From Flaviflexus sp. (lineage in GTDB: Bacteria; Actinomycetota; Actinomycetes; Actinomycetales; Actinomycetaceae), in NCBI GenBank assembly GCA_030537635.1, contig JAUNVM010000004.1, forward strand, positions 1 through 64,000: a DNA stretch of 64,000 bases, written 5' to 3'. Below the pieces are notes generated by a model. That model was not told the DNA's origin, ran no database searches, and saw only the letters and a program-made list of their open reading frames with translations. Numbering within the stretch: the first letter of the stretch is position 1; every line of letters begins with the position of its first letter. This document shows, piece by piece, positions 43,915 through 52,507 of the stretch. Both the position numbers and the translations under genes were made by a program.

Positions 43915-44477
43915 GCTGGCTCGAGATTGTCGCCTTGATTGCCGGATTCCTCCTCGTCATTGCCATCATCTGGTGGGTGCGCACCGCCCGGCGTCTTGAC
44001 GGCCTCCACCGCACCGTCGTCCAGTCCCGGGCCATGCTCGGCGATGCTCTCGCGGAGCGCGCCCGCGAGTCCTCCGCCTTCGCCGCCTGCCGGGCGTTGG
44101 ATATGGCGGGGGCGATCCTCCTCGCCGAGGCTGCAGCGGAGGCCACCGAGGCCGAGCACCTCCCACTCGTCGATGATGGTCTGGTACTGCGGCCCGCGCC
44201 CAAGCGGACCCCGGTTGACCGTCGGTTGCTCGAATCGAATCTCTCGCGAACCCTGCGCCTCGTTCTCGAGGACCTACCCGCCGAGGAACTCACCGACGAG
44301 CAGAACACCCGACTTTCCAAGCTCAATGAGGCCCGGGAGGATGTACGCCTGTCCCGGCGCTTTCACAACACCAAGGTTGATCAGGCCCGGAGGCTGCGCA
44401 GCGGCCGCCTTGTGCGATTGACGAAGATGGCGGGACGGGCCGGCCTGCCCGAGCCGGTGGATATGGACGATGAATAA
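43911..44477 (+). CDS. LemA-like membrane-anchored protein (divergent)
   Basis: A 188-residue protein with one N-terminal membrane helix (about 4-24) followed by helical, Arg/Glu-rich sequence. The middle is less conserved, but the end (EAREDVRLSRRFHNTKVDQA, then LRSGRLVRLTKMAG) resembles the LemA pattern. Function is unknown. It overlaps pimA (ATGA) and the Nudix gene by eight bases, so it is a coupled member of the PIM operon. Confidence 0.6.
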   Translation: MSWLEIVALIAGFLLVIAIIWWVRTARRLDGLHRTVVQSRAMLGDALAERARESSAFAACRALDMAGAILLAEAAAEATEAEHLPLVDDGLVLRPAPKRTPVDRRLLESNLSRTLRLVLEDLPAEELTDEQNTRLSKLNEAREDVRLSRRFHNTKVDQARRLRSGRLVRLTKMAGRAGLPEPVDMDDE

Positions 44478-45045
44478 CACCTCGCTTGGCCCCGACTGGA
44501 TCATCGGCCCGGAGGGCATCCCCGAGCGGGACGCCGCCCGGGTCGTTCTCTTCGACCCCGGGGGCAGAATCGGGCTCGTGCGCGGCCACGACTCTGGAGA
44601 TACCGCGCACGAATGGTGGTTCACCGTGGGCGGTGGCCGTCACGGCGAGGAAACCCCGCGGCAAACCGCAGTACGGGAACTCGCCGAAGAAACCGATCTG
44701 CATGTTGCCCCCGACCGGCTCATTGGTCCGGTGCTCACCCGCTCCGCGCTCTTCCGCTTCGCCCGCGCTACCTGCCGGCAACGCGAAGACTTCTTTCTCC
44801 TGCACCTCACGACGGAAGAGGCGGCCCGTTTCGGTATGTCGACCACCGGGCTCACCGAGCTGGAACGCGACGTGCTTGATGAAATGAAATGGTGGGACCT
44901 CGACGAGTTAGCCGAGCATGCCGGCGCCGGCCACGCCGTCTATCCCACCGGCCTCGCCGATTATGCTCGCAGCTGGCGGGAGGGCTGGGATGGCGGGGTG
45001 CCGCACCTTGACGACGTCAGTGGAGATCCCCTCGAATCCTCTTAG
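44470..45045 (+). CDS. Nudix hydrolase
   Basis: A 191-residue Nudix protein. The box G-x5-E-x7-R-E-L-x-E-E-x-D (GGGRHGEETPRQTAVRELAE, then ETDL) has the metal-binding glutamates; Asp/Leu replace the usual final Gly-hydrophobic pair. Nudix enzymes cleave nucleoside diphosphates linked to another group, and the substrate is not indicated. A Nudix gene also ends the mycobacterial PIM cluster. Confidence 0.88.
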   Translation: MNNTSLGPDWIIGPEGIPERDAARVVLFDPGGRIGLVRGHDSGDTAHEWWFTVGGGRHGEETPRQTAVRELAEETDLHVAPDRLIGPVLTRSALFRFARATCRQREDFFLLHLTTEEAARFGMSTTGLTELERDVLDEMKWWDLDELAEHAGAGHAVYPTGLADYARSWREGWDGGVPHLDDVSGDPLESS

Positions 45046-45149
45046 GCGGGGGCGGTCAGCGCCTAGGCTCGCGTGGCGATGGTGTCACGTGAGGAAGGCT
45101 CTGCCGCTGGGCATGAAGCTGCGCGGCACGCTGAAAGACTCTAGGGCAT

Positions 45150-45176
45150 TTGGGAAAAGCCAGTCTGCGCTAGAAT
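45150..45176 (+). promoter_or_regulatory. promoter of yebC-ruvC
   Basis: TTGGGA (45150-45155) and TAGAAT (45171-45176) with a short 15-base spacer; the gene starts 37 bases downstream after AAGGAG. The rest of the 167-bp gap 45046-45212 shows nothing else clear. Confidence 0.5.
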
Positions 45177-45212
45177 AGAGCGGCATACCTGAATCTATTC
45201 CAAGGAGAACCG

Positions 45213-45974
45213 GTGGCGGGTCATTCTAAGTGGGCAACTACGAAGCACAAGAAGGCTGCGCTTGATGCCAAGCGCGGCAAGCTGTTCGCCAGGCTCATCA
45301 AGAACGTGGAGGTTGCCGCCCGTACCGGCGGCCCCGATCCAGACGGTAACCCGACCCTGTACGACGCCATTCAGAAGGCGAAGAAGAACTCCGTTCCCGG
45401 CGACAACATCGAGCGTGCTCTCAAGCGTGCCTCGGGCGATGACGCCGATGCGGTGAACTATGAGTCGATCATGTACGAGGGCTATGCGGCCGGCGGTGTC
45501 GCCGTTCTCATGGAGTGCCTGACCGATAATCGTAATCGCGCGGCATCCGATGTGCGCGTGGCCCTGTCACGCAATGGCGGCACGCTGGCCGATCCGGGCT
45601 CGGTGTCTTACCTGTTTGCCCGCAAGGGCGTTGTCGAGCTCGCCAAGGCCGACGGGGTGACCGAGGATGACATTCTCATGGCCGTGCTGGATGCCGGGGC
45701 CGAGGAGGTCAATGACGAGGGGGATACCTTCGAGGTCATCTGCGAGGCCACCGACGTGGTCGCCGTGCGCACCGCGCTGCAGGAGGCCGGAATCGACTAC
45801 GACTCGGCCGAGGTGCAGTTCGTTCCCTCGATGAAGGTGGAGGTTGATCTCGAGACCGCGAAGAAGGCCATGAAGGTCATCGACGCGCTCGATGATGTCG
45901 ACGACATCCAAAATGTCTTCTCCAACATGGATATCCCGGATGATGTTCTCGCCCAGCTGGAGTCCGAAGACTAA
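45213..45974 (+). CDS. yebC: YebC/PmpR-family protein
   Basis: A 253-residue member of the YebC/TACO1 family, which was described as a DNA-binding regulator and more recently as a ribosome-associated factor for difficult translation. The N-terminus [20 protein letters not shown] is the family signature. GTG start with AAGGAG at 45200-45205. It overlaps ruvC by one base, and yebC-ruvC-ruvA-ruvB is a common order. Confidence 0.95.
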   Translation: MAGHSKWATTKHKKAALDAKRGKLFARLIKNVEVAARTGGPDPDGNPTLYDAIQKAKKNSVPGDNIERALKRASGDDADAVNYESIMYEGYAAGGVAVLMECLTDNRNRAASDVRVALSRNGGTLADPGSVSYLFARKGVVELAKADGVTEDDILMAVLDAGAEEVNDEGDTFEVICEATDVVAVRTALQEAGIDYDSAEVQFVPSMKVEVDLETAKKAMKVIDALDDVDDIQNVFSNMDIPDDVLAQLESED

Positions 45975-46606
45975 TGCGCATCCTCGGGGTCGATCCGGGC
46001 TTGACCCGGTGCGGACTCGGGGTCATTGATCAGAACGGCCCTCGCGCCGTCAGCCTGGTCGACGTAGCGGTGGTGCGATCCTCCTCGACGGAGGAGCCGC
46101 ACCGCCGACTCGCGTTGATCGCCGATGGCATCGAGGCCATGATTGCCAAGCACCGGCCGGATGTCGTGGCCGTCGAGCGCGTCTTTGCTGAGGCGAACGT
46201 CCGCTCCATCATCTCCACCGCCCAGGTGGCGGGAGTGGCCATGCTCGCGGCGGCCCGCGCCGACCTTCCGCTCGCCCTGCACTCCCCGTCTGAGGTCAAG
46301 GCTGCTGTGACGGGGGATGGGCGGGCCGATAAGGCGGCAGTCACCCTCATGGTCACCCGCATTCTGCGCCTAGATAAGGCACCGCGCCCGGCCGATGCCG
46401 CCGACGCCCTCGCCCTGGCGATCACCCACGCCTGGCGTGCCGGCCCGCTCAGCCTTCCCTCCGCCGCCCGCGCCCAGCACGGCGGGGCCGGTATGCTTCC
46501 CGCCGACAATGCTCCCGGGATGACCGCAGCCCAGCGAGCCTGGGCCAAGGCCGAACGCGAATCGAAGATGACCGGGGCGGCCGACCCGCGGCGGCGCACC
46601 TCGTAG
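45974..46606 (+). CDS. ruvC: Holliday junction resolvase RuvC
   Basis: RuvC cuts Holliday junctions after branch migration. The 210-residue protein has the RNase H-fold acidic residues: Asp7 in ILGVDPGL, Glu in VVAVERVF and Asp in [10 protein letters not shown]. It has a C-terminal tail of about 45 residues beyond the usual length, Ala/Arg-rich. The ATG overlaps yebC (TAATG). ruvA follows after 62 bp with its own regulatory region. Confidence 0.95.
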   Translation: MRILGVDPGLTRCGLGVIDQNGPRAVSLVDVAVVRSSSTEEPHRRLALIADGIEAMIAKHRPDVVAVERVFAEANVRSIISTAQVAGVAMLAAARADLPLALHSPSEVKAAVTGDGRADKAAVTLMVTRILRLDKAPRPADAADALALAITHAWRAGPLSLPSAARAQHGGAGMLPADNAPGMTAAQRAWAKAERESKMTGAADPRRRTS

Positions 46607-46635
46607 AAAGCGTCCTGCTCTTTGCTAGCCTGGTT

Positions 46636-46651
46636 CCGTACACCTGTTCGA
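46636..46651 (+). promoter_or_regulatory. LexA-type SOS box upstream of ruvAB
   Basis: CCGTAC-ACCT-GTTCGA matches the actinobacterial SOS palindrome TCGAAC-N4-GTTCGA at 10 of 12 fixed positions, with one perfect half. It lies 17 bases before the ruvA ATG, so DNA-damage induction of ruvAB, but not ruvC, is predicted. Confidence 0.6.
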
Positions 46652-46668
46652 TACGTGAAGGAGCTTCC

Positions 46669-47247
46669 ATGATTGCCTCCGTCTCCGGCACGGTGCTTGA
46701 GCGCCACGGAGATTACGCGATTCTCGAGGTCGGCGGCGTCGGCCTCAAGGTGATGACGACGCCGCGTGCTTCCTCGGCCCTGCGCACGGGGGAGCGCGGA
46801 ACCCTCCACACCTGCCTCGTCGTGCGGGAAGACTCCCTCACGCTCTACGGCTTCGCCGAGGCTGATGAGCGCGCCACCTTTGACGTTCTCCTCGGTGTCT
46901 CCGGAATTGGTCCCCGCACCGCCCTCGCGGTCCTGTCCGTGCACAGCCCGGACGAGCTACGCCGCGCGGTGGCCGCGAAGAACATTGCGGCGCTCACCCA
47001 GGTTCCCGGAATCGGCAAGAAGGGCGCTCAGCGCATGATCCTTGAGTTGGAGAATAAGCTGGGCCCGGTGAGCGGGGATGCCGTGACTACCGGCGAGGGC
47101 GCCGAAAGCGATGAGGTCATTGCCGCGCTCGTCTCGCTCGGCTGGCCGGAATCCGATGCTCGGGCCGCGGTGGCCGAGGTGGCGAATGAGGCCGACTCTA
47201 CCTCCGAGGCCTTGCGGGCCGCCCTCCAGCGGTTGGGGAGGCGCTAA
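46669..47247 (+). CDS. ruvA: Holliday junction branch migration protein RuvA
   Basis: RuvA tetramers hold the Holliday junction and recruit RuvB. The 192-residue protein has the OB-fold domain (about 1-62), two helix-hairpin-helix motifs ([32 protein letters not shown]) and the C-terminal RuvB-binding domain. GAAGGAG precedes the ATG. It overlaps ruvB by one base (TAATG). Confidence 0.95.
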   Translation: MIASVSGTVLERHGDYAILEVGGVGLKVMTTPRASSALRTGERGTLHTCLVVREDSLTLYGFAEADERATFDVLLGVSGIGPRTALAVLSVHSPDELRRAVAAKNIAALTQVPGIGKKGAQRMILELENKLGPVSGDAVTTGEGAESDEVIAALVSLGWPESDARAAVAEVANEADSTSEALRAALQRLGRR

Positions 47248-48257
47248 TGTCGATCACGGATATGGATGCCGGGGGATCGGAGCGGGCCGCCGAGGCGGCA
47301 CTGCGCCCCAAGGTCCTCGATGAATTCGTCGGCCAGGAAACCGTCCGCACCCAGCTTTCCCTCGTGCTCAAGGCCGCGGTAGGCCGAGGCACCTGCCCCG
47401 ATCACGTCCTGCTGTCTGGACCGCCCGGTCTTGGAAAGACCACCCTCGCCATGATCATCGCCGGCGAGGTGGGCTCAGCCCTGCGCCTCACCTCCGGCCC
47501 CGCAATTCAACACGCCGGTGATCTCGCCGCCGTCCTGTCTTCCCTGCAAGAGGGCGACGTGCTGTTTATCGATGAGATTCATCGCCTGGCGCGCACCGCC
47601 GAGGAGATGCTGTATCTGGCGATGGAGGACTTCCGGGTCGATGTCATGGTGGGTAAGGGGCCCGGCGCCACCTCGATTCCGCTGCCGCTGCCGCCGTTCA
47701 CCGTCGTCGGGGCGACCACCCGGGCGGGACTGCTGCCCGCCCCGCTTCGAGACCGGTTCGGCTTCACCGGTCATCTTGAGTTCTACGACGCCCCGGAGCT
47801 CGCCCGGATCGTCACCCGGTCCGCAGGCTTGCTTGAGGCCGAGCTGACGAAGGATGCCGCACTTGAGCTTGCCTCCCGCTCGCGCGGCACCCCGCGCATC
47901 GCCAACCGCCTGCTGCGCCGCGTTCAAGACTGGGCTCAGGTCAACGGCACAGGTGTCCTCGATCTCGAGGCGGCCCGCAGTGCGCTTGCCGTCTTCGAAG
48001 TCGATGAGCTGGGGCTGGACCGGCTCGACCGCTCCGTCCTCGAGGCTATTTGCACTCGATTTGCCGGCGGCCCTGTGGGATTGAGCACCCTCGCGGTGTC
48101 GGTGGGCGAGGAGGCCGAGACGGTGGAAACCGTCGCGGAACCGTTCCTCGTGCGGGAAGGGCTGCTTGTGCGCACCCCACGCGGACGCGCCGCAACGCCG
48201 CTTGCCTTCTCCCATCTCGGTCTGACCCCGCCAGCCGATACTCTCTTCGGGCCGTAA
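47247..48257 (+). CDS. ruvB: Holliday junction branch migration ATPase RuvB
   Basis: RuvB is the AAA+ motor of branch migration. The 336-residue protein has [12 protein letters not shown], Walker [10 protein letters not shown], Walker [10 protein letters not shown], the sensor [17 protein letters not shown] and a C-terminal winged helix. It is translationally coupled to ruvA. Confidence 0.96.
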   Translation: MSITDMDAGGSERAAEAALRPKVLDEFVGQETVRTQLSLVLKAAVGRGTCPDHVLLSGPPGLGKTTLAMIIAGEVGSALRLTSGPAIQHAGDLAAVLSSLQEGDVLFIDEIHRLARTAEEMLYLAMEDFRVDVMVGKGPGATSIPLPLPPFTVVGATTRAGLLPAPLRDRFGFTGHLEFYDAPELARIVTRSAGLLEAELTKDAALELASRSRGTPRIANRLLRRVQDWAQVNGTGVLDLEAARSALAVFEVDELGLDRLDRSVLEAICTRFAGGPVGLSTLAVSVGEEAETVETVAEPFLVREGLLVRTPRGRAATPLAFSHLGLTPPADTLFGP

Positions 48258-48261
48258 CCGG

Positions 48262-48267
48262 TATACT
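48262..48267 (+). promoter_or_regulatory. -10 box of the yajC-secD-secF-apt operon
   Basis: TATACT, 33 bases before the yajC GTG, in the 43-bp gap after ruvB. It is the best -10 match here; no strong -35 is seen. Confidence 0.5.
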
Positions 48268-48300
48268 CGAGCGCGGTTGACCAAATGAAAGCGAGTACCC

Positions 48301-48744
48301 GTGCCTCCTGAATTGATTATTATCTTCGCCTTCTTCGCGCTCATGATGTGGTTCATGTCGCGTTCGCAGAAGAAAATGGCCGCGAAAATGGCCGAGCAGC
48401 GTGAGGCCGCGCTGGTTATTGGCAAGACGGTTGTCACCCAGGCCGGCATGATCGGCGAAATCGTTGACATTGACGGCGATGTCGTCACCCTCGAATCTCC
48501 CTCCGGGGACGAGACGCAGTGGCTGAAGACCGGCATTCAGAGCGAGATTGAGCCGCCTTACGCCTCGACCTTTGAGGAGGACGAGATGGACGACGGTGCT
48601 GCGGAAGCTGATCTCGATGGGGAAGAGTCCTTCATGGACCTCGATGAGGACACCGACGAGGCACACGATGGCCTGACCCCGCACGATGTCGATCTCGGCG
48701 CAACCCTCGATGATGACGATCGCGGGGGAGAAGCCCTGCGGTGA
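48301..48744 (+). CDS. yajC: preprotein translocase subunit YajC
   Basis: YajC associates with SecDF in the inner membrane. The 147-residue protein has one N-terminal membrane helix (about 4-18), a basic stretch (RSQKKMAAKM), the conserved VVTQAGMIGEIVDIDGD domain and an acidic C-terminal tail of about 50 residues, longer than in proteobacterial YajC. It overlaps secD (GTGA). Confidence 0.92.
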   Translation: MPPELIIIFAFFALMMWFMSRSQKKMAAKMAEQREAALVIGKTVVTQAGMIGEIVDIDGDVVTLESPSGDETQWLKTGIQSEIEPPYASTFEEDEMDDGAAEADLDGEESFMDLDEDTDEAHDGLTPHDVDLGATLDDDDRGGEALR

Positions 48745-50663
48745 ACGTTCAGACAAAAACCCCTCCCACCGATCGGCGGCCGTGGCCGAGACTGGTGGTT
48801 CTCCTCGTCCTTATCGTGGCGCTGCTGGCCTCCCTGGCCATCGGCTCCCTCGGTAAGGACACGCGGTGGACCCCGGATCTCGCCCTCGACCTTGAGGGCG
48901 GAACCCAGATTATTTTGACCCCGGTGACAACCGACGGCCGGGAGATTACCGACTCCGATATTCAGCAGGCCATCGAGATTATCCGGCAGCGCGTGGACGC
49001 CTCTGGCGTCTCCGAGGCGGAGATTACCTCCCAGGGCGGATCCAACATCGTCGTCGGTCTGCCCGGTACTCCCAGCCAGGAAACCCTCGACCTCGTGCGC
49101 ACCTCCGCGGTGCTGCGCCTGCGTCCCGTCATCAACTTTGCCGAGGCCGAGCTTGCGAGCCGGGGCCTCAGCCCCGTCTTTGCCCCGCAGGCCCCCGCGG
49201 CTGAAGACGAGGAGAGCACGCCGACCGATGAGGGTGAGGACGGTGCTACGGCACCTGCCGAGGAGCAAACCGAGGCCTCCTCGGGCAGCGACGGCACCGA
49301 GGTGGACGTCGCCGAGCTCACCCAGGAGCAGAAGGATCGCGCATTCAAGGCGGCGGATCTCGATGGTGACGGCAAGCTCTCCGATGAACCGACGATGACT
49401 CCGGAGTCGATCAACTCCCGGAACTGGATCACCGAGGAGGTCCTCTACCAGGCCCAGGTTCTCAACTGCAATGATCCTGCAGCGCGCGTTGCGGCCACCG
49501 ATGATGATCCGAAGAAGGCCATTGTCGCCTGCGATCCGGACCGCGCCCTGGCCTATATTCTTGGCCCGGCCGATCTGGAGGGCTCCGATATTAAGCTGGC
49601 CAGCTCCGGCCCCAAGGTCAACGAGCAGGGCCAGCAGATTGGCGGCTGGCAGGTCAACATCCAGTTCCACTCCGAGGGTGGGGAGAAGTTCTACGAGATC
49701 ACCAAGCATCTGGCCAGGGCGCAGTACCAGAGCCCGCCCAACCAGTTCGCCATGGTTCTCGACAGCTCGATCATCTCCGTCGCGGGCCTGCAGGCTCCCA
49801 TCGCTGGCGGCTCCGCCGCGATTTCCGGCGACTTCACGGCCCCGGAGGCGGCGACGCTTGCCAATCAGCTGTCCTTCGGTTCCCTGCCGCTCACCTTTAA
49901 CGTGCAGTCCGAAGAGCAGATCTCGGCCACGCTGGGCTCCGAGCAGCTGCAGAATTCACTCCTTGCCGGCCTCGTCGGCCTCGGCCTTATCGTCCTGTAC
50001 CTGCTGTGGCAGTACCACGGCCTGGGAGTCATGGCGATCCTGTCGATCATCCTCACGACCGGCGTTTCCTACCTGGTGGTGTCGCTGCTGTCCTGGCTTA
50101 TCGGCTACCGACTCTCCCTCGCCGGCGTCATCGGTCTCATCATCTCCATCGGCATCTCCGCAGACTCGTTCATCGTGTTCTTCGAGCGTATCCGCGACGA
50201 GATCCGCGAGGGACGGACGCTGCGCGGAGCGGTAGAATTCGGCTGGTCGCGCGCCAAGCGCACCATCCTGGTGTCCGATGCGGTGAACTTCGTGGCCGCC
50301 CTCGTGCTGTACTTCCTCGCGGTAGGCGGGGTACGCGGCTTTGCCTTCACGCTGGGCCTCACCACCGTCATTGACCTCATGGTCGTCATGATGTTCACCT
50401 ACCCGGTCATGACCTTCCTCGTGCGCACGAAGTTCTTTGGCTCCGGCTCGCGCTGGTCTGGCATGTCCGCCGAGTCACTCGGCCGCACCCCGGTATATCG
50501 TGGCCGCGGTGGAGCAAAGAAGGCCGAGCCCACACCGAAGGTGGCCGTACCAACCGCCGCCGGGGAGGCGGCACCGGCCCAGCCGGAGGGCGACGGCTTG
50601 ACCCTGGCGCAGCGCCGGGCACAGGCACGCCGCGCCGCCAAGGCCAAGGAGGACGAGAACTAA
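48741..50663 (+). CDS. secD: protein translocase subunit SecD with EF-hand-like loop
   Basis: SecD uses the proton gradient to aid late steps of Sec export. The 640-residue protein has a first membrane helix (17-37), the P1 head entry region DLALDLEGGTQIILTP, a large extracytoplasmic domain and five C-terminal helices (AGVIGLIISIGISADSFIVF; FFERIRDEIREG). Within the extracytoplasmic part, about 150-195 is an acidic low-complexity linker, then TQEQKDRAFKAADLDGDGKL at 194-213 forms a helix plus an EF-hand-like calcium loop (206-217). A basic tail ends the protein. secF overlaps by one base. Confidence 0.95.
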   Translation: MNVQTKTPPTDRRPWPRLVVLLVLIVALLASLAIGSLGKDTRWTPDLALDLEGGTQIILTPVTTDGREITDSDIQQAIEIIRQRVDASGVSEAEITSQGGSNIVVGLPGTPSQETLDLVRTSAVLRLRPVINFAEAELASRGLSPVFAPQAPAAEDEESTPTDEGEDGATAPAEEQTEASSGSDGTEVDVAELTQEQKDRAFKAADLDGDGKLSDEPTMTPESINSRNWITEEVLYQAQVLNCNDPAARVAATDDDPKKAIVACDPDRALAYILGPADLEGSDIKLASSGPKVNEQGQQIGGWQVNIQFHSEGGEKFYEITKHLARAQYQSPPNQFAMVLDSSIISVAGLQAPIAGGSAAISGDFTAPEAATLANQLSFGSLPLTFNVQSEEQISATLGSEQLQNSLLAGLVGLGLIVLYLLWQYHGLGVMAILSIILTTGVSYLVVSLLSWLIGYRLSLAGVIGLIISIGISADSFIVFFERIRDEIREGRTLRGAVEFGWSRAKRTILVSDAVNFVAALVLYFLAVGGVRGFAFTLGLTTVIDLMVVMMFTYPVMTFLVRTKFFGSGSRWSGMSAESLGRTPVYRGRGGAKKAEPTPKVAVPTAAGEAAPAQPEGDGLTLAQRRAQARRAAKAKEDEN

Positions 50664-51736
50664 TGTCCATGTACACCTTGGGCAACGCCCTGTACACCGG
50701 TGAGCGTTCCTACAACATCATTGGTCGGCGCAAGCTCTGGTTCACCATTGCCGGCGCCCTCATCCTCATCTCCGTGCTCATGTTCGCCGTGCGCGACGTC
50801 AACCTCGGCATCGAATTCCGGGGCGGATCCCAGTTCACGGTTTCCGGCGCCCAGACGAAGAGCCAGTCGCTTGCCGTCGATGTCGTGCGGGAGAATTCCA
50901 CCGACGATTCGGCGCGCGTCTCCGAGGTGGGTGCGGATTCGATCCGCGTCCAGACGGCGGAGCTGGATGACATTCAGACCCAGGAGGTGCGCTCTGGCCT
51001 CGCCGAGGCCTACGGTGTGGATGAGGCCAACGTGGCTTCGACCTACATCGGCCCCACCTGGGGTGCGGACGTGTTGAAGAAGGCCGTTCAATCCTTCCTC
51101 ATCTTCGTCTGCCTCATCGTCTTGATCCTGTGGGCCTACTTCCGTACCTGGACGATCGCCATTGGCGCGGTCGGGGCCCTCGTCAACGACCTCATCATCA
51201 CGGCGGGGGTGTACGTGGCCTCGGGCTTCGAAGTCACACCCGCCACCGTCATTGGCTTCCTGACGATTCTCGGCTACTCCCTCTACGACACCGTCGTCGT
51301 CTTCGATAAGGTTCGGGAGAATACCGAGGCATTCAAGAGCCAGACCGCCTTCACCTATGGGGAGCAGGCGAATCTTGCCGTCAACCAGACGCTGATTCGC
51401 TCGATCAATACCTCGGTGACCGGACTGCTGCCCGTGGGCGCCGTCCTCGTCATCGGCGTGGCCTTCCAGGGTGCGGGCACGCTGCGCGACCTGTCTCTCG
51501 CCCTGTTCGTCGGCATGACCGTCTCGGCCCTCTCCTCCATCTTCATCGCGGCTCCCATCGCGGTGTGGTTTAAGGAACGGTCCCCGGACATCCAGGACCA
51601 CACCGAGCGAGTCCTCCGACTTCGCGGAGATGCAGCCCCCGTCGCGGCCCATCCCGACACCGATATCAAGCCTGCAAATGCCGGCCAGCATCTTGGGCAG
51701 CGTGCCCAGCCGAAGCGCCGGAGGAAGAAGAAATGA
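50663..51736 (+). CDS. secF: protein translocase subunit SecF
   Basis: SecF pairs with SecD in the translocase accessory complex. The 357-residue protein has an N-terminal helix, the domain with NLGIEFRGGSQFTV, and five C-terminal helices including GFLTILGYSLYDTVVVFDKV and TLIRSINTSVTGLLPVGAV. A basic tail (QPKRRRKKK) ends it. Stop overlaps apt (ATGA). Confidence 0.95.
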   Translation: MSMYTLGNALYTGERSYNIIGRRKLWFTIAGALILISVLMFAVRDVNLGIEFRGGSQFTVSGAQTKSQSLAVDVVRENSTDDSARVSEVGADSIRVQTAELDDIQTQEVRSGLAEAYGVDEANVASTYIGPTWGADVLKKAVQSFLIFVCLIVLILWAYFRTWTIAIGAVGALVNDLIITAGVYVASGFEVTPATVIGFLTILGYSLYDTVVVFDKVRENTEAFKSQTAFTYGEQANLAVNQTLIRSINTSVTGLLPVGAVLVIGVAFQGAGTLRDLSLALFVGMTVSALSSIFIAAPIAVWFKERSPDIQDHTERVLRLRGDAAPVAAHPDTDIKPANAGQHLGQRAQPKRRRKKK

Positions 51737-52275
51737 ACCAGCAGATTTTCCCCAAGGACGTCGTCGATCTCGTCGAGTCGCACCTGCGCCAGGTCCAGGA
51801 TTTCCCGGCTCCCGGCGTGCTGTTTCGGGACATTACCCCGCTGATCGCCGATCCGGAGGCCTTCGCTACCCTCATCAACACCCTCGCGGACCGCTACCGC
51901 GGCAAGGTGGATGCGGTGGCCGGTCTGGAATCGCGGGGCTTCATTCTCGGCGCTCCGCTCGCCATGGCCCTCGGGGTGGGCATGCTGACCGTCCGCAAGG
52001 CGGGCCGGCTGCCCGGACCGGTCGTCACCGAGCACTACGAGCTCGAATACGGTGAGGCGTCGATGGAGCTGCAGCCCTTCACGGTTAAGGATGGGGCGCG
52101 CGTCCTCGTCATCGATGACGTGCTCGCCACCGGCGGGACTGCGACCGCAGCCTTCAACCTCATTGAGCGGGCGGGCGGCATCGCCGACACCCTTTGCGTG
52201 CTTATCGAGCTGGAGGAGCTGGGCGGGCGAGCCCGGCTCGAGGGCCGGACTGTCGAGTCCGTGCTCAGCTACTAA
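51733..52275 (+). CDS. apt: adenine phosphoribosyltransferase Apt
   Basis: Apt salvages adenine to AMP using PRPP. The 180-residue protein has the PRPP-binding motif VLVIDDVLATGGTA and the family motifs DFPAPGVLFRDITPL and GLESRGFILGAPLA. It is the last gene of the yajC operon and is followed by the poly-G hairpin. Its placement before rel is shared with mycobacteria. Confidence 0.94.
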   Translation: MNQQIFPKDVVDLVESHLRQVQDFPAPGVLFRDITPLIADPEAFATLINTLADRYRGKVDAVAGLESRGFILGAPLAMALGVGMLTVRKAGRLPGPVVTEHYELEYGEASMELQPFTVKDGARVLVIDDVLATGGTATAAFNLIERAGGIADTLCVLIELEELGGRARLEGRTVESVLSY

Positions 52276-52283
52276 AACAACCT

Positions 52284-52323
52284 CGTCGTGGGGGGGGGGG
52301 GGGGGTGCGCCCCCCCCCCGACG
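52284..52323. repeat. poly-G/poly-C hairpin (G16, C10) between apt and rel
   Basis: Sixteen consecutive G (52290-52305), TGCG, then ten consecutive C (52310-52319). Outer CGTCG (52284-52288) also complements CGACG (52319-52323). The structure looks like an apt terminator whose G arm is six or so bases longer than its partner. There is no T-run. Long homopolymers of this kind slip easily during replication, so length heterogeneity or a sequencing error is possible. Confidence 0.8.
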
Positions 52324-52494
52324 CTTCGTTATGCGGCGTCATTTCCGGCGCCGCGAGGGAGTTGACCGGTCAGCGCCGGATGTCCGCGGGGTCGTGCTCG
52401 ACTCTCTCCCCCCGATTATCAGCGCGCGGGTGAGCTGCCGGTATTCCCCTGTTGTCAGTACGTGGCGTGTTTCTCTTTCTCGGCTGGTCCGGCC

Positions 52495-52500
52495 TAGAAT
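52495..52500 (+). promoter_or_regulatory. -10 box of rel, leaderless
   Basis: TAGAAT followed by seven bases and the ATG at 52508. There is no ribosome-binding site before the ATG, consistent with a leaderless mRNA. Confidence 0.55.
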
Positions 52501-52507
52501 GTGTTGC

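Noticed and set aside
52052-52507. N-terminal extension of Rel reading through the poly-G tract
   Set aside because: The frame is open but overlaps apt, encodes no conserved sequence, and the TAGAAT box with ATG 52508 gives a normal-length Rel.
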